From positions 136,843,473-136,907,472 of the forward strand of contig JAUPFV010000004.1 of NCBI GenBank assembly GCA_036936605.1: a DNA stretch of 64,000 nucleotides, given 5' to 3'. Below, piece by piece: positions 35,793-46,243 of the stretch (position 1 is the stretch's first letter; every line of letters begins with the position of its first letter). The notes below the pieces were generated by a model. It made no database searches. It had not been told where the DNA came from and saw only the letters and a list, made by a program, of their open reading frames with translations. The position numbers were made by a program, and so were the translations under genes. This DNA is from Limnanthes douglasii subsp. nivea (Eukaryota; Streptophyta; Magnoliopsida; Brassicales; Limnanthaceae).

Positions 35793-37265
35793 TTTCTTTG
35801 ATAAAGTACCATTTAAGACCCAATACCCAAAGTATTATCAATCTAAGATCCATATTTTCATTAATCTCCAAGAAAGACCTGTTTTAGTCAAATATTTACC
35901 ATTAAAGACCCACTAATACCTTAAATACCCCTACTTTTTAATATAAAAGGCTTTTAGACTAATTCTTCACATTTTCCCCAAATTTTTCTCTCTCTCTCTT
36001 CGTGAATACAACAACTCTCTATTAGGCAATTCATTCATTTTTTTTGCTCGATTTTGTTGTTTTTCTTTTGTTTTCATATGATTTTGATTTGTGTTTTTAC
36101 TTGATTATGAGAAGATACTTGATGTTTTGTGTGTTTGAAACTCGAATTTGAGCTCGAAATCGCTGTTTTTTTAAGATATGTTTTTGTTCGTTTTTGTAGT
36201 TTATCGAGTCGAATTTCTTGCTAGTTTTGAGTTTGAATTATGGTAATGTAGTTTATTTATAGCATTGTATTAGTGTTTCGTCAATTTTAGTGTTTTATTT
36301 TGTGTTTTTGGGATTTTCAGTCGCGTAATAGTTTCTGTATTTTTAGTGAAGAAGATGCGAAACGTTCAATTTCAGTGAGTTAATATAGATGCGAAGCCTG
36401 TATGTTTCTTCACTGGTAGATGCCAAAACATATTCTCTAATAGATGTGAAACGTTTGTATTTGTAGATACTGATAGTTGCGAAACGTGTAATTCTACTGT
36501 AATGGTAGATGCACAACACGTCTTTGATAGATGCGAAACACTATTTGTTCTTTAAAAAAAGTAATTCAAAACATATCATGAGTGTACTAGTTTTCTTCGT
36601 CTTGAAAAAATAAAACCAACAGCATTTTCATTTTTTTTTCGAGTTACGGTTTAAAAGATACATATTTTTAAAGTTTTAAAATTTATTAGGGTTTCGCGAA
36701 GAAGATGCGAAACCTTCTTCGTCATGATAGATATAAAATGTGTATTGTTGTGCTAGATGCAAAACCTTCTTTATTCTGCTAGATGCGAAACGTTCTTTAT
36801 TTTTATAGATGTCAAACCTTCTTTATTTTGGTAGGTGCAAAACCTTCTTTATTTTGATAGATGCGAAACTTTCTTTATTTTACTAGATGAGAAACCTTTA
36901 TGTTTTGATAGATGCGAAACCTTCTTTATTTTGATAGATGTGAAGCCAGTCACTAGATGCGAAACCATATAACTGAGAAACGTGTGTAAAATATTTTAAA
37001 AAAAATCAAAATATATCATGAATGGTACTAGTTTTGTTCGTCTTAAAATACAAAACCAATGATATTTTCAGACTTTTTTTCCGAGTTAAGGTCTAAAAGA
37101 TACGAACCTTTAAAAAATAAAAATAAAAAAAATAAAGAAAGAGAAGTTGGTTACTGTATTTTATATAAAAGGGTATTTAAGGTATAAAGTATCTTAAATT
37201 TTTTAGGTCTTTATCCGTAATAAGTTTGCTGAATGAGTCTTTATTGGTAAGTCTCTCTTATTAAT
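35793..37265. mobile_element. nested MULE-like non-autonomous element (copy A)
   Basis: Absent from the second hAT, whose sequence runs straight through the site, so it is an insertion. The left end (TAAAGTACCATTTAAGAC at about 35815) and right end (minus: ACTTACCAATAAAGAC near 37245) are imperfect inverted repeats, and AATTTTAAA/AATTTTAAG lies on either side as a 9-bp TSD candidate, fitting MULEs. Inside are TATAAAAGG (about 35942), a CTCTCTCT tract (35988-35999) and a minisatellite. It looks like a captured promoter and 5' leader. No protein is readable. Confidence 0.5.
36350..36990. repeat. 26-bp minisatellite, copy A
   Basis: Repeats of TAGATGCGAAACCTTCTTTA plus TTTTGA, best preserved at about 36760-36960. 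The copy B array is at 48662-49290. Confidence 0.85.
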
Positions 37266-37757
37266 TTTAAGGTTATAATGTTATTATTATATTTTGAATA
37301 TTATTATTATGTTTTGGTTTTAAATATGAGAAGTGTTGATATTATGTTATAAATCAAAACCATATCTTATCATGTTAAAATATTATAAGTTTTATGGTTA
37401 TAATTTTAATATTACATTTTGAATATTATTATTATGACTTGGTTATAAATAGTAGTAGTGTTGTTATTATTTTTTAAACCGAAATCATATTTTATGATGG
37501 TAAAATATTATAAGTCATATGGTTGTCATTTTATTATTACATTTTGATTATTATTATTGTGATTTTTTATAAATATTACAAATGTTTGTTATTATTTTTT
37601 AAACCAAAATCATATCTTATAAATATTACTCTTGCGGGGCCATGAGTTGTACAAATATTTTTAAATTAAAATACAAAATAGTAAAAAACTATTACAAACA
37701 TCATTCATCTTCTTCAAGTTCTTATTAGTAACAACTAATAACAACTAATATCACATA

Positions 37758-37811
37758 TAAAATTAAAATTAAAATTAAAATTAAAATTAAAATTAAAATT
37801 AAAATTAAAAG
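37758..37811. repeat. (AATTAA)n simple repeat
   Basis: About eight or nine tandem AAAATT units; copy B has only three or four (50055-50080), a clear length change since the duplication. Confidence 0.9.
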
Positions 37812-37940
37812 AACTAATTTAAATAACTACAACAAGTAAATAACTTGATAAATTATACGAAGCTCTTAATTGAACTATTATAATGTTATCACAATGTTAT
37901 TTAAGTGTTTTTATCAAATAAAAACAATTAGCAAAAAAAT

Positions 37941-38295
37941 CGAACTATTCCGAAAGTAGAACTATAATATGTAAAATAAGAAAGTAGAGTTTTATGGAAT
38001 TTCTAGAACTAGTTGGGAGATTTAGAGAGATGTATAGTAGGTTTGAGAGATTGTGAGTTTGTAGTTGGGTCTCTTCTATTTATAGGGGATTGCAAATTCA
38101 GACCATCCAGACTTTTGTTTTTTGAATTTTGAATTTTTAATGGATCTCCCGTGTAAATAGAGAAGACCCTAACTCCAAACTCATAATCTCTCAAACCTAA
38201 TCTAGATCTCTCTAAATCCCTTAACTAGTTCTAGAAATTCTATAAACTCTACTTTCTTATTTTACATATTGTAGTTCTACTTTCAGAATAGTTCG
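37941..38295. repeat. long inverted repeat (hairpin), copy A
   Basis: Left arm 37941-38083 and right arm 38154-38295 are near-complementary over about 140 bp (CGAACTATTCCGAAAGTAGA against TCTACTTTCAGAATAGTTCG) around a ~70-bp spacer. Transcribed, it would fold into a long double-stranded stem. It belongs to the outer hAT. Confidence 0.9.
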
Positions 38296-39287
38296 ATTTT
38301 TTTTTCTTGTTTGGTTTATTAATGAATTGTTTGTTTTGCTTCTATTTTTTATTAAATGTTATTTAAATCTATTTCAATTTCAATTTTTATTTTGTTATTT
38401 ACAAGTAATTTATGTTTATGTATATATTTATACAATTCTAAAAGCTTTAAATTTATACTTCAAATATTGAATAGTTCGAAAATACAATAAACTATTTAAA
38501 TCATCTAAACATATACACTTCAAGCTTGAAAGATCTAAAGAACTACCTAATAATTTAAAATCAAAATACAATTATATGTCTAATAGGTATATATTATTTA
38601 ATATCTACCTAATATTAAATAGAATATCTTAAATATCTAAATATAATCAAATAATATCAAAATCATATTACAATTATCTTGTTTACGATATCTTGTTTAA
38701 GACAATCACATTATTAATTTTATAATCGTAAAAATATTTTCAATAATATAATAATTTATTATCAAAATACAATTAGATGTGTATATATTATTTAATATCT
38801 ACCTAATATTAAATAAAATATCTTAAATTTCTAAATATAATCAAACAATATCAAAATCAGGCTAAAAACCCTATCAAGTCACTCGTGTATGACACCTGTT
38901 GCATTCGTGCCACTACTTTTCCTTCATCCCCAAAACGAGTCATTTGTGTTTCAGATAGTTGTATTTTTGCCACTGGCGCGTGTAAAAGCACAGAAAGGTA
39001 ACATGTGGCACCCCCAATGTACACAACTCTGTTGCATATACGGTCACTCCTATTTTCCTTCCAAAAATACGCATGTTCAGTTTGACCTCTTTTCTTTTAA
39101 CTTTTTTACTTTTTTACTCTAACTTTTTTACTTCTCCTTTTAATTTTTTACTGACCCGTTTATAGTTTTACCCATACTACTGTAATTACCCACTATTAAA
39201 CCCAGCCCATCCTATTTACCCCATATATCTACTTCTTTACTTGCTTTAAAACCCTAATTTTCCAGCTTCACCATACCCTCATTCAAG

Positions 39288-39469
39288 GTCAGTACTGCAA
39301 ATACTGTAGATAGATCGATCCAGTGGTTAACAATAGGTCACAGACCGTGATTAACGGTTTATTGAAACAACGTGGGAAGATGAAAGCTGAAATTCAAAGG
39401 AAGAAGTGGATAATTAGGGTTCTATGTGTATGTCTAGTTTTTTGTTTTTTGGTAATTGTCTGTTTTTAG
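39288..39469 (+). pseudogene. GRF-TM gene remnant, exon 2 only (copy A)
   Basis: Matches exon 2 of the gene at 51596-52013. Exon 1 and the intron are missing through a deletion whose right edge is exactly the exon 2 start, and one base is lost near 39320, shifting the frame. The membrane-segment coding part (VLCVCLVFCFLVIVCF) and stop at 39467-39469 remain. Confidence 0.85.
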
Positions 39470-40046
39470 TCTACATATTTAAAGAATTTTGTATCAGGTG
39501 TAGGTAATATATATTGTATGTCTCTTGGATTATGAAATTTAATTTCAATTATGATGTTTGAAATTTGAAATGATTTTTGTGTATTGAACTGAATTGTGAT
39601 AGAAAATCTTGTAGTTCTTATTTTGTGTATTGATTTTTGTGGTGATGAATTATGTTAGGAATGTATATGATGTAAGTAAATACACCTTAAAACCAGACAC
39701 ATATCATTAGTGAGGGACATATTTCAGTGGCTGTTAAAAGCATTAACTAACAGCATATGAATGGCCTTCATTTTACAGCCAAAATGCAAGCTAAATTTTC
39801 ATACACTAATCAATTACATCAACAAAGCAGTTAATGAGTACACAAATTTAGTCTTGAAATTGTATGGTTATTAAATAAACCATGAAATAAAGTCTTGAGT
39901 GCTTAAACAACAACATACAACACCTTCAAATACATAAACCATAAATTGTGCTTGTGCATAACATACATCACATTACAATAAAAAACCCAGAACATGGGCA
40001 GTCTACACAGAACATCCTTCAACATAACACAAAAAAACCCTTAAAG

Positions 40047-40413
40047 CTACTCTTGTGGTTGGGTAATATTGACAACATAATTACCACTACCTTCTACCGA
40101 CGCTTGTGAACCACCAGTTGCCACTGCCTCGTTGCCAGATTTTTTGGTCGATCCACCAGAAGCTGCTAATACAGACCCACCAGCAGATGCTGCAGCCCCA
40201 TGTATTGCCACAGCAGAAAAACAAGGTGCAGATGATAAAGGTCCACCTACTGTGGGCTGCTTGAAATGACCACCAACTGTTTGAAGCAACCTCATCTTCC
40301 TACCTCTGATTTGCACCTTAAGAGCCTCCTTGTACCCTTGCATACTTCCACCACTAACCCAACCATTATGTGGTGAACTGATGTTGTTTTGAGAAGAATA
40401 TAGAGTACCAGCC
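40047..40413 (-). pseudogene. MULE transposase tail exon (copy A)
   Basis: Matches the last transposase exon of the full MULE (52592-52960). On the minus strand an acceptor TTTATTACAG is followed by AGTLYSSQNNISSPHNG and then YKEALKVQIRGRKMRLLQTV and a Gly/Ala/Ser-rich end, NYVVNITQPQE. In copy A this exon is open from 40343 to the stop at 40047; in copy B it has extra stops. Confidence 0.65.
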
Positions 40414-41394
40414 TGTAATAAAAAAATATATTATAAAACTAGATGTTTTCAAGATAATGAACAAAATCACTTTAATAGAAAAAGTGAAGGAATCTTACAG
40501 GTGGGGTAGTGTACCTTAATAGCACACAATCGAATTCGCTTTTATTAAATCAAATAAAAATTCAAAATCTTACCTACTGAATAATCAACGCCTCGATACC
40601 ATTAAACCAAATAGCCTGAAATCGTCTATTATGATCCCTCTGTTCATTGGCTAATTTTTAGTCTTAGAATCCACAAAGACTAAATCTTCGTGGCATCGTT
40701 CATACTTTTTTACTATAAAAAAGCATCACGCACTAAAAAAATTGAAAGGAAAGAAATTTTAAACGCTTGCTGAAAATTGATTTCAACTTGACACTTTAAT
40801 TACAACTTAATTTTTTAAATCTATAAACAAAGATTCTTACCTAGCCCATTTAGACATGCATCTATTCCGTAAAACATTAAATCTTAATAGAATGCTTTTT
40901 TTACTTAAAAAATAAATAAAAGTACTACTTTTAGTCTATTTTTAACTACTTTTAGTCTATTTTTAACTGCATGTATTACATGTTTTTCATTTACAAAAGT
41001 GTTTTAATATTCTTTTTATTATTAATACATATTGGGGACTTGCTTTGTAAGTATGTATTGATAATTCAAAATATGATTATCGCATTGAGCGGCCTCGTTA
41101 GAATTGGAATCGTGTCTTGTACTTCTGATTATTATCAAATTAATATATATATTAAAATAAAATATAAAATAGTTATAACATATATGGTTTATATTAAAAT
41201 CTCAAATATTGAATTGTTATTGTCATGACATAATATACGTTACACAAATAACTAAAATGTGATTAAAAAAACTAAAATAAAAACATAAATATAAGTTAAT
41301 TTTACTTATACTTTCCTCTTATTTATAGCTTGAAAGTTTTGAAGGATACTTGTGTTACTAATCGTGGTAAATATTTTTTTCCCACAAATACCAC

Positions 41395-42429
41395 CTAACA
41401 AACATTAAGCCATGGATCGCTCATTCTATTTCTCAACTTATTTTTCACATAATTCAAATATGAGAAAATTAGCTCAACAAGTGTCATTGCTAAGGGTAAA
41501 AGCAAAGCTAACTTTGAAAGCTCATAAACCCAATTGGAAATTTTATGCTTTTTTGTATTCACAATAATACTAGAGAGTTCCGCAAGTTCTTTCCAATTGA
41601 AAACTCTAGCATCTTTCGTGACACTTCTAATATAACACTCGAATTGGTTTGCCAAAATTTCATCATCGACATCTTTTCTGGGTACACTCTCGCCATTCCC
41701 AATAATAATTTTCTATCAAAAGTTTCAAAGGAAGAGCAAAGACTCAAGCATGCAATGTATTGCAACAACTCAAAATTTTCCATATTAAACCTCTCATTCA
41801 ACTCTTTTAATTGCATATCTAAAATGTTCATGAAGCAATCAAATTTGTAGTGATGCAAGTTAGAAACAATATGAGATAAGTGTCTATATTTCATACATTT
41901 AACATATTATGCCTCCATTTCGGGAATGTTAACACTCAAGTTATTACAAGATGATACAACTTTATCAAAAAAGTATTCTCAACCGTCATCTCTCATCTTC
42001 TATAATTGATCGTTACTTATTGAAACAAGCTCCAAAGCGTTCAAAATATCTTATACAACCTTTTGCAATGTCAAAGAAAATTCATTTGTCACCCCCAATA
42101 CATCATTCATCAAATGAAACATGAAAATAAAATCAAATGGTTGCATCATAGTGAACAAGGTCTTTGCTTTTCTATTTTTATCACGCAATCCATCAATTTC
42201 CAACTCTTCAAGAACTTCAGTTATTGAAGAAATTTTTTTGATCAAACTAATAAGTGTCCTATACTGAGATTCCCACCTTATGTCACCAGCTCTTACAAGA
42301 TATATCCATGGATCAGCCTCCAAATGTTCCCAATTTGAAGATTGATCTTCGACTCTAGGTTGTAGATTAATAATGACCACTAGAACATGTGATTCTGGAA
42401 TAACAACTTCTTCTTGTGTTTCTTCGCGG
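41395..42429 (-). pseudogene. hAT transposase C-terminal half (copy B)
   Basis: Counterpart of 33389-34440 with the same blocks: RWESQYRT (about 42282), LMNDVLGVTNEFS (about 42100), LKELNERFNMENFELLQ (about 41810) and LALLLPLAMTLVELIFSYLNYVKNKLRNRM (about 41520). Differences from copy A are scattered single bases. The copia element at 42435 separates it from the sequence that follows in copy A. Confidence 0.85.
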
Positions 42430-42434
42430 TTAAC

Positions 42435-42956
42435 TGTTGGGAATTTTGTTTAGAGATTTCCAGATAAACTCTGAAGTCTTGTTTTGACAATTTTAGATTG
42501 AAATCGTTTTGGTGGTTCTCCAAAATTTTCAATTATTTTGGTGGTTCTCCAAAATTTTCAACCGGATAAAATCAAAGCGTATGCATTTGAACAACGAGAA
42601 TGAATTTTTGTTCTTATTTTTTTTCTTCAACAGAACCATACTTATTTATTCAACCAAATTTCAAAAACTGTAAAACAGTTTTAAGTCCAATAACGGCTAT
42701 TATTTTCAATGATAAAAACGGGCAAAATTATTCAAATTCAAATTTGAATTAATTTTCCAAATTCAAAATTTCCATGAATATTCAAAATAGCCTTATCATT
42801 TAAAATAAATTTAACCACAACAAGGAGTCGCTCCTTGGACCCACTAATCATAATATATTCTAACAAGCGTGTACTCCACACTCTCCGACTTGCTCGATAA
42901 TATATTACGACTGCATTGGTCGACTAGTCAATCCAATTACACTAAAATATCCAACA
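42435..42956 (-). repeat. 3' LTR of gene-carrying copia
   Basis: 522 bp; contains the direct repeat TTTTGGTGGTTCTCCAAAAT twice near its left end (about 42510-42560), also present in the partner LTR. Confidence 0.93.
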
Positions 42957-44205
42957 ATCTTCCCCCATTTTAGTGCAATTTATGATTAACTAAAACAAAC
43001 TCACAACAAATAACAAATTTATGCATAAATAAAAATATCGTAACGATTGAATTTCAAATTAGTATATTACACACTCCAAATATTTGAATATCAAGGTATT
43101 ACTAAGGATTGAACCTTTACTATCCATAATGAATACTCGAAGATAATATACACATAAATTTACATTCTCAAATGTTCTTACTTGACACTATCTTTTACTA
43201 GCCTTGTGTCCTTATCCTTCTTAAGCATATCAAAGCCAAGTCCTAGCTTCTTGAAGCGGCTAAACTTCATGCTTAAATAGGTAGATCTTTTACTCTTGTA
43301 CATGCATATGCAAATTTTCAAAAGATCTATTAAGAAGATAAACTTCAACCTCCAAAACTTGCATGTCTGAACATATACTTTGGGATAATACTACTAATGT
43401 GTTCCAATCTCTAGATGTTAAGCTTTCCACATTGAATTCAGCACCTAACGTCATATTAGATGGGAATTAGGTATCTTAACATGAGAGATTTCAAATGGAC
43501 TTTAATCACATCCCAATAACCGATTGTGCATAAGATCTTTACTCAACCTTTTGGTTAAATAATCAGCTACATTTTATTGAGTTCTCACAAACTCTACTGA
43601 AATAACATCATGCGTGATGCGCTCACGAATCATACTTTGTCTAACACCTAAGTGTCTAGACCTGCCTTCGTAAACTTGTCTATTTACATTAGCCAAGACA
43701 ACTTCACTATCACATCCGATAGATTTAGGTGATATCTTTTGGGCCACAATGGAATTTCATACACTAAATTTCTTAGCCAATAATCTTCCTTGTTAGCTGT
43801 TGCCAATGGAACAAACTCTGATCCACTGTTGAATCAATAATACTAGTTTGTCTCTTAGATGCCCAAAATATAACACGTCACCCAAGTAGAACTACACATC
43901 CACTTGTGGAAGTGTGGTTTTCCATATTCAAAATATAACTCGTATCCAAACATCCTTCAACTACGGAAGGAAATCCGATGTGAACTAGGATTGCCGGTAT
44001 ACCTACTAAGCTTTCGAACAACAAAGGCAATATCCGTCCTAATGTTAGTCATGTCATACATATACCAAGAAGCCTATCAGCTTCTTCTAAATTTTTCATC
44101 TCAAAACCAGATGATAAGAATGTATTTGTTTCATCAACTTGATTTGGTTAATGCCAAAAATCAACATGTCATCCACATATAAACTAATCATAACTCATTT
44201 ACGAA
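42957..44205 (-). pseudogene. copia pol 3' part (RT end and RNase H)
   Basis: Minus strand: the RT active-site box YVDDM (about 44183-44163) is the first recognisable block, followed by RNase H sequences, including a stretch at about 43690-43570 matching the copia at 10084 almost base for base (GGTCTAGACACTTAGGTGTT). The polypurine tract is at 42957-42975. Multiple stops are present. Everything upstream of the YVDDM box is missing and replaced by foreign sequence. Confidence 0.85.
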
Positions 44206-44290
44206 TAACATAAAAATTTACCAAATTCGTAAATTATATTATATGTGAATAACATCAAAATTTACCAAATTCATAAATTATATTATATAT
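44205..44290. repeat. ~43-bp direct repeat at the pol/foreign DNA limit
   Basis: AATAACATAAAAATTTACC with AAATTCGTAAATTATATTAT occurs twice in tandem just after the last pol sequence, marking where element sequence stops. Confidence 0.7.
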
Positions 44291-44523
44291 AAAGTTACAC
44301 TCAATTGCATAAATAATTCAATAAATCACTAATATTATGCCACAAACTTTACATGCATGACACAGTATAGAAATTCTAATTATATAAATATATATAAAAC
44401 TTTACTAACCATGAGCCGTATTTCTTTAGTGAAGGGCAGTCCAACAATTTCCTTTTTAATATATATTAATACAAGCAACTTTACTACAATTCTACACATG
44501 CAGAAGTATTTACTATAACACTG

Positions 44524-45156
44524 TTATAAACCGTTACAATTTCCACCAGCACTACAAGGAACTGCTGCGGTTATCCGTCCACAAAAACATGTTATGGTGA
44601 CTGGAAATTCACATCTAACATCAGGACAAGCAAGCGAAGGATGACACGGTGACATACAAGTATGCCTGCAATCTCTTCTTGGAGCACCACATGTATGTCC
44701 ACAAGTAGCCCTTAATTCTGTTTCACCTTGGTTGCAGCTATCACAGGGCGAAAGGTGGCACGTCCTCGCACAAGCATGCAAGCCACACCGTCTAGTCTTC
44801 CCGCAAATCTTGTTGCATTTGATATCTTTCGACCCACAAGGAATGTTCCGAAGAACGACATGCCCACCAATGCATTTTTTCTCCACAGGAACCAAACAAG
44901 GAGGGAAATCTCCAAAATGGCAGCTGTGAGAAGATGAATGGCCACAAGGTTGGGGAACAGAGCATGGAAACTGGAAAGAAGGCAAAGGTGTACCACAGGG
45001 TAATGGAGGAGGTATTGTAGTTCTTCCACAAGCACATGTCAAATCAGTAAATATTGTTTCGAGGCAAGGAGGACAATTACCACTATGACACAAAGTTTCA
45101 CAAGACTGCTGTCCATACCTCAACTTCTTACCACAAGCTATTTGGCAAGGGCCTTT
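44524..45156 (-). pseudogene. NFXL1: captured NFXL1 (NF-X1-like) zinc-finger fragment
   Basis: About 210 codons of continuous frame rich in Cys and His: KGPCQIACGKKLRYG, CHSGNCPPC, CGTPLPSFQFPCSVPQPCGH, CHFGDFPPC, KKCIGGHVVLRNIPCGSKDIKC, CGKTRRCGLHACARTCH, CGHTCGAPRRDCRHTCMSPCH and FPVTITCFCGRITAAVPC. These are NF-X1-type fingers in the order of the later fingers of plant NFXL1, a nuclear regulator of stress responses. In one finger a usual Cys is Phe (GDFPPC). The frame is unusually intact for foreign cargo. It ends at TAA 44524-44526, probably beyond the host exon. It lies in the element's sense direction. It starts in the middle of the host protein, so normal function is unlikely. Confidence 0.88.
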
Positions 45157-45660
45157 GAGGAGGGAAGCACTCCACCTCCAACAACCGAAGCAAGAAATAC
45201 ACCTGGGAGACCCATTTCGAGAAGAGAAGGAAGACATGTAAGGTCTTTGTGGATAATTTCACTATGAACCCGTCCAATATCCTCGAGAACATCTTTACTG
45301 CCATTTCCAACTCTAAGAGCAATGCAGTAACCCACCGATTTTCTTTTGAAGCAGCGAGAAACAAAAGGAACTCAATGAGAAAAATTGAAAGAAAATATTT
45401 CACCATCCTGCGGTACCCGGGGATCCAGCAAAAAGGAATTGGGGGATGCCTCAAATTCTTCTATGGCTTTTTTTTCAAATGAACTCGTAGAGAAGAACAG
45501 AAGGCAGTTGCCAAAGCAGTAGAATAATTTTGCGCAAAACCCTTGAAAACAATTGTGCTATGTAAGGCGATGGACATTCCCTCAGATGATTTCGCAATAC
45601 TAGGTCGTAGGAGAAGCTTTAATAGAGATTCAATTCCAGACTTCTCTATAAAAAGCCGAC
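45157..45660 (-). pseudogene. captured UPL1/UPL2-type HECT E3 ligase fragments
   Basis: Three frames, joined by one-base shifts, read IEKSGIESLLKLLLRPSIAKSSEGMSIALHST and TALATAFCSSLRVHLKK (45655-45480), FLLFLAASKENRWVTALLLEL (about 45370-45310), and NGSKDVLEDIGRVHS followed by EIIHKDLTC, LEMGLPGVFLASVV and LPSSKAL (about 45300-45150). These match the large N-terminal half (DUF908/DUF913 region) of plant UPL1/2 ubiquitin ligases. No intron interrupts the 500 bp. From my knowledge of the family, the IHKDxTC segment lies N-terminal to the GIESLL...GRVH segment, so the two pieces are in swapped order here. The catalytic HECT domain is absent. Confidence 0.75.
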
Positions 45661-45663
45661 ACG

Positions 45664-45664
<1 letters not shown>

Positions 45665-45750
<86 letters not shown>
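45665..45750. repeat. (TA)43 microsatellite
   Basis: Uninterrupted TA dinucleotides directly before the UPL fragment in element orientation. TTTTATAG at its edge could be a splice acceptor, so it may be retained intron sequence. Confidence 0.97.
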
Positions 45751-45751
<1 letters not shown>

Positions 45752-46243
45752 CTTATGCATGCATACTACCTCTTTAATTATATAATATAATGAATATAAG
45801 AATTATCAATCACGTCCCGGTAAGATAATTGATTTGCATGCAAACTATTCCCTTCATGTAGTTCAACGGTTTTAAAAGCCTTAAAACCGCAATACAAAAC
45901 TGCATAATTAAACTTCAATTGCAGTTTATTGTTTTTTTTAATGCTTTCGAATCATTTTCGGTCTTAGATACACACTTCCAACAACCAAAACAACAATTAA
46001 TCCAAAATGTGTATCTTTTACAAAATTTAAAACAATTAAGAGATTATCACCATTTTCATCCATCACCAAAAATCAAGGGAGATAAACTTATAGACGATGA
46101 TACCATAGTTATGATGCTTTAATACTTGATTATGGATTCTCTTAAAGATGACAATAAATCTCTTCATTTCAATCTTCATACAAATCATAAAACAAGAACA
46201 TGTTCGTACAAATCTCTTTACAAAATATTTAATTTCAATCTTT
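45751..46243 (-). other. foreign or 5' leader sequence of the copia element
   Basis: Between the TA run and the 5' LTR. No gag, no TGGTATCAGAGC primer site next to the LTR and no recognised protein; short reading frames only. Source unknown. Confidence 0.4.

Larger units (their letters stand above)
32503..40512 (+). repeat. tandem duplication, copy A (8.0 kb)
   Basis: Direct copy of 40518-53054. Both start AATAGCACACAATCGAATTC and end GTGGGGTAGTGT. Copy A ends inside the MULE, and a 5-bp stretch ACCTT (40513-40517) lies between it and copy B. It lacks the copia insertion (empty site TTAAC at about 34426) and a 290-bp block holding the first exon of the GRF gene. Contents: hAT transposase remnant, left part of the outer hAT with a nested small element, a hairpin and the MULE left end. 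Confidence 0.93.
38860..40512 (+). mobile_element. truncated MULE left end (copy A)
   Basis: Starts at the terminal repeat GGCTAAAAACCC (38860) and follows the full MULE at 51125 until the duplication breakpoint at 40512. It lacks the right end and the transposase core, so it is immobile. A 290-bp block present in copy B is deleted at 39287/39288. Confidence 0.92.

Noticed and set aside
44728..45085. Plus-strand and alternate-frame open frames across the NFXL1 segment.
   Set aside because: Shadows of the Cys/His-rich frame, which alone shows the NF-X1 finger pattern.
45415..45432. GGTACCCGGGGATCC equals a cloning-vector polylinker (KpnI-SmaI-BamHI).
   Set aside because: On the minus strand it encodes LLDPRVPQDG, matching the UPL reading on both sides, and no vector sequence flanks it, so it is a coincidence.
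45461..45785. Open frames rich in Ile-Tyr across the TA repeat.
   Set aside because: Any frame through (TA)n is open; no coding meaning beyond the UPL part.
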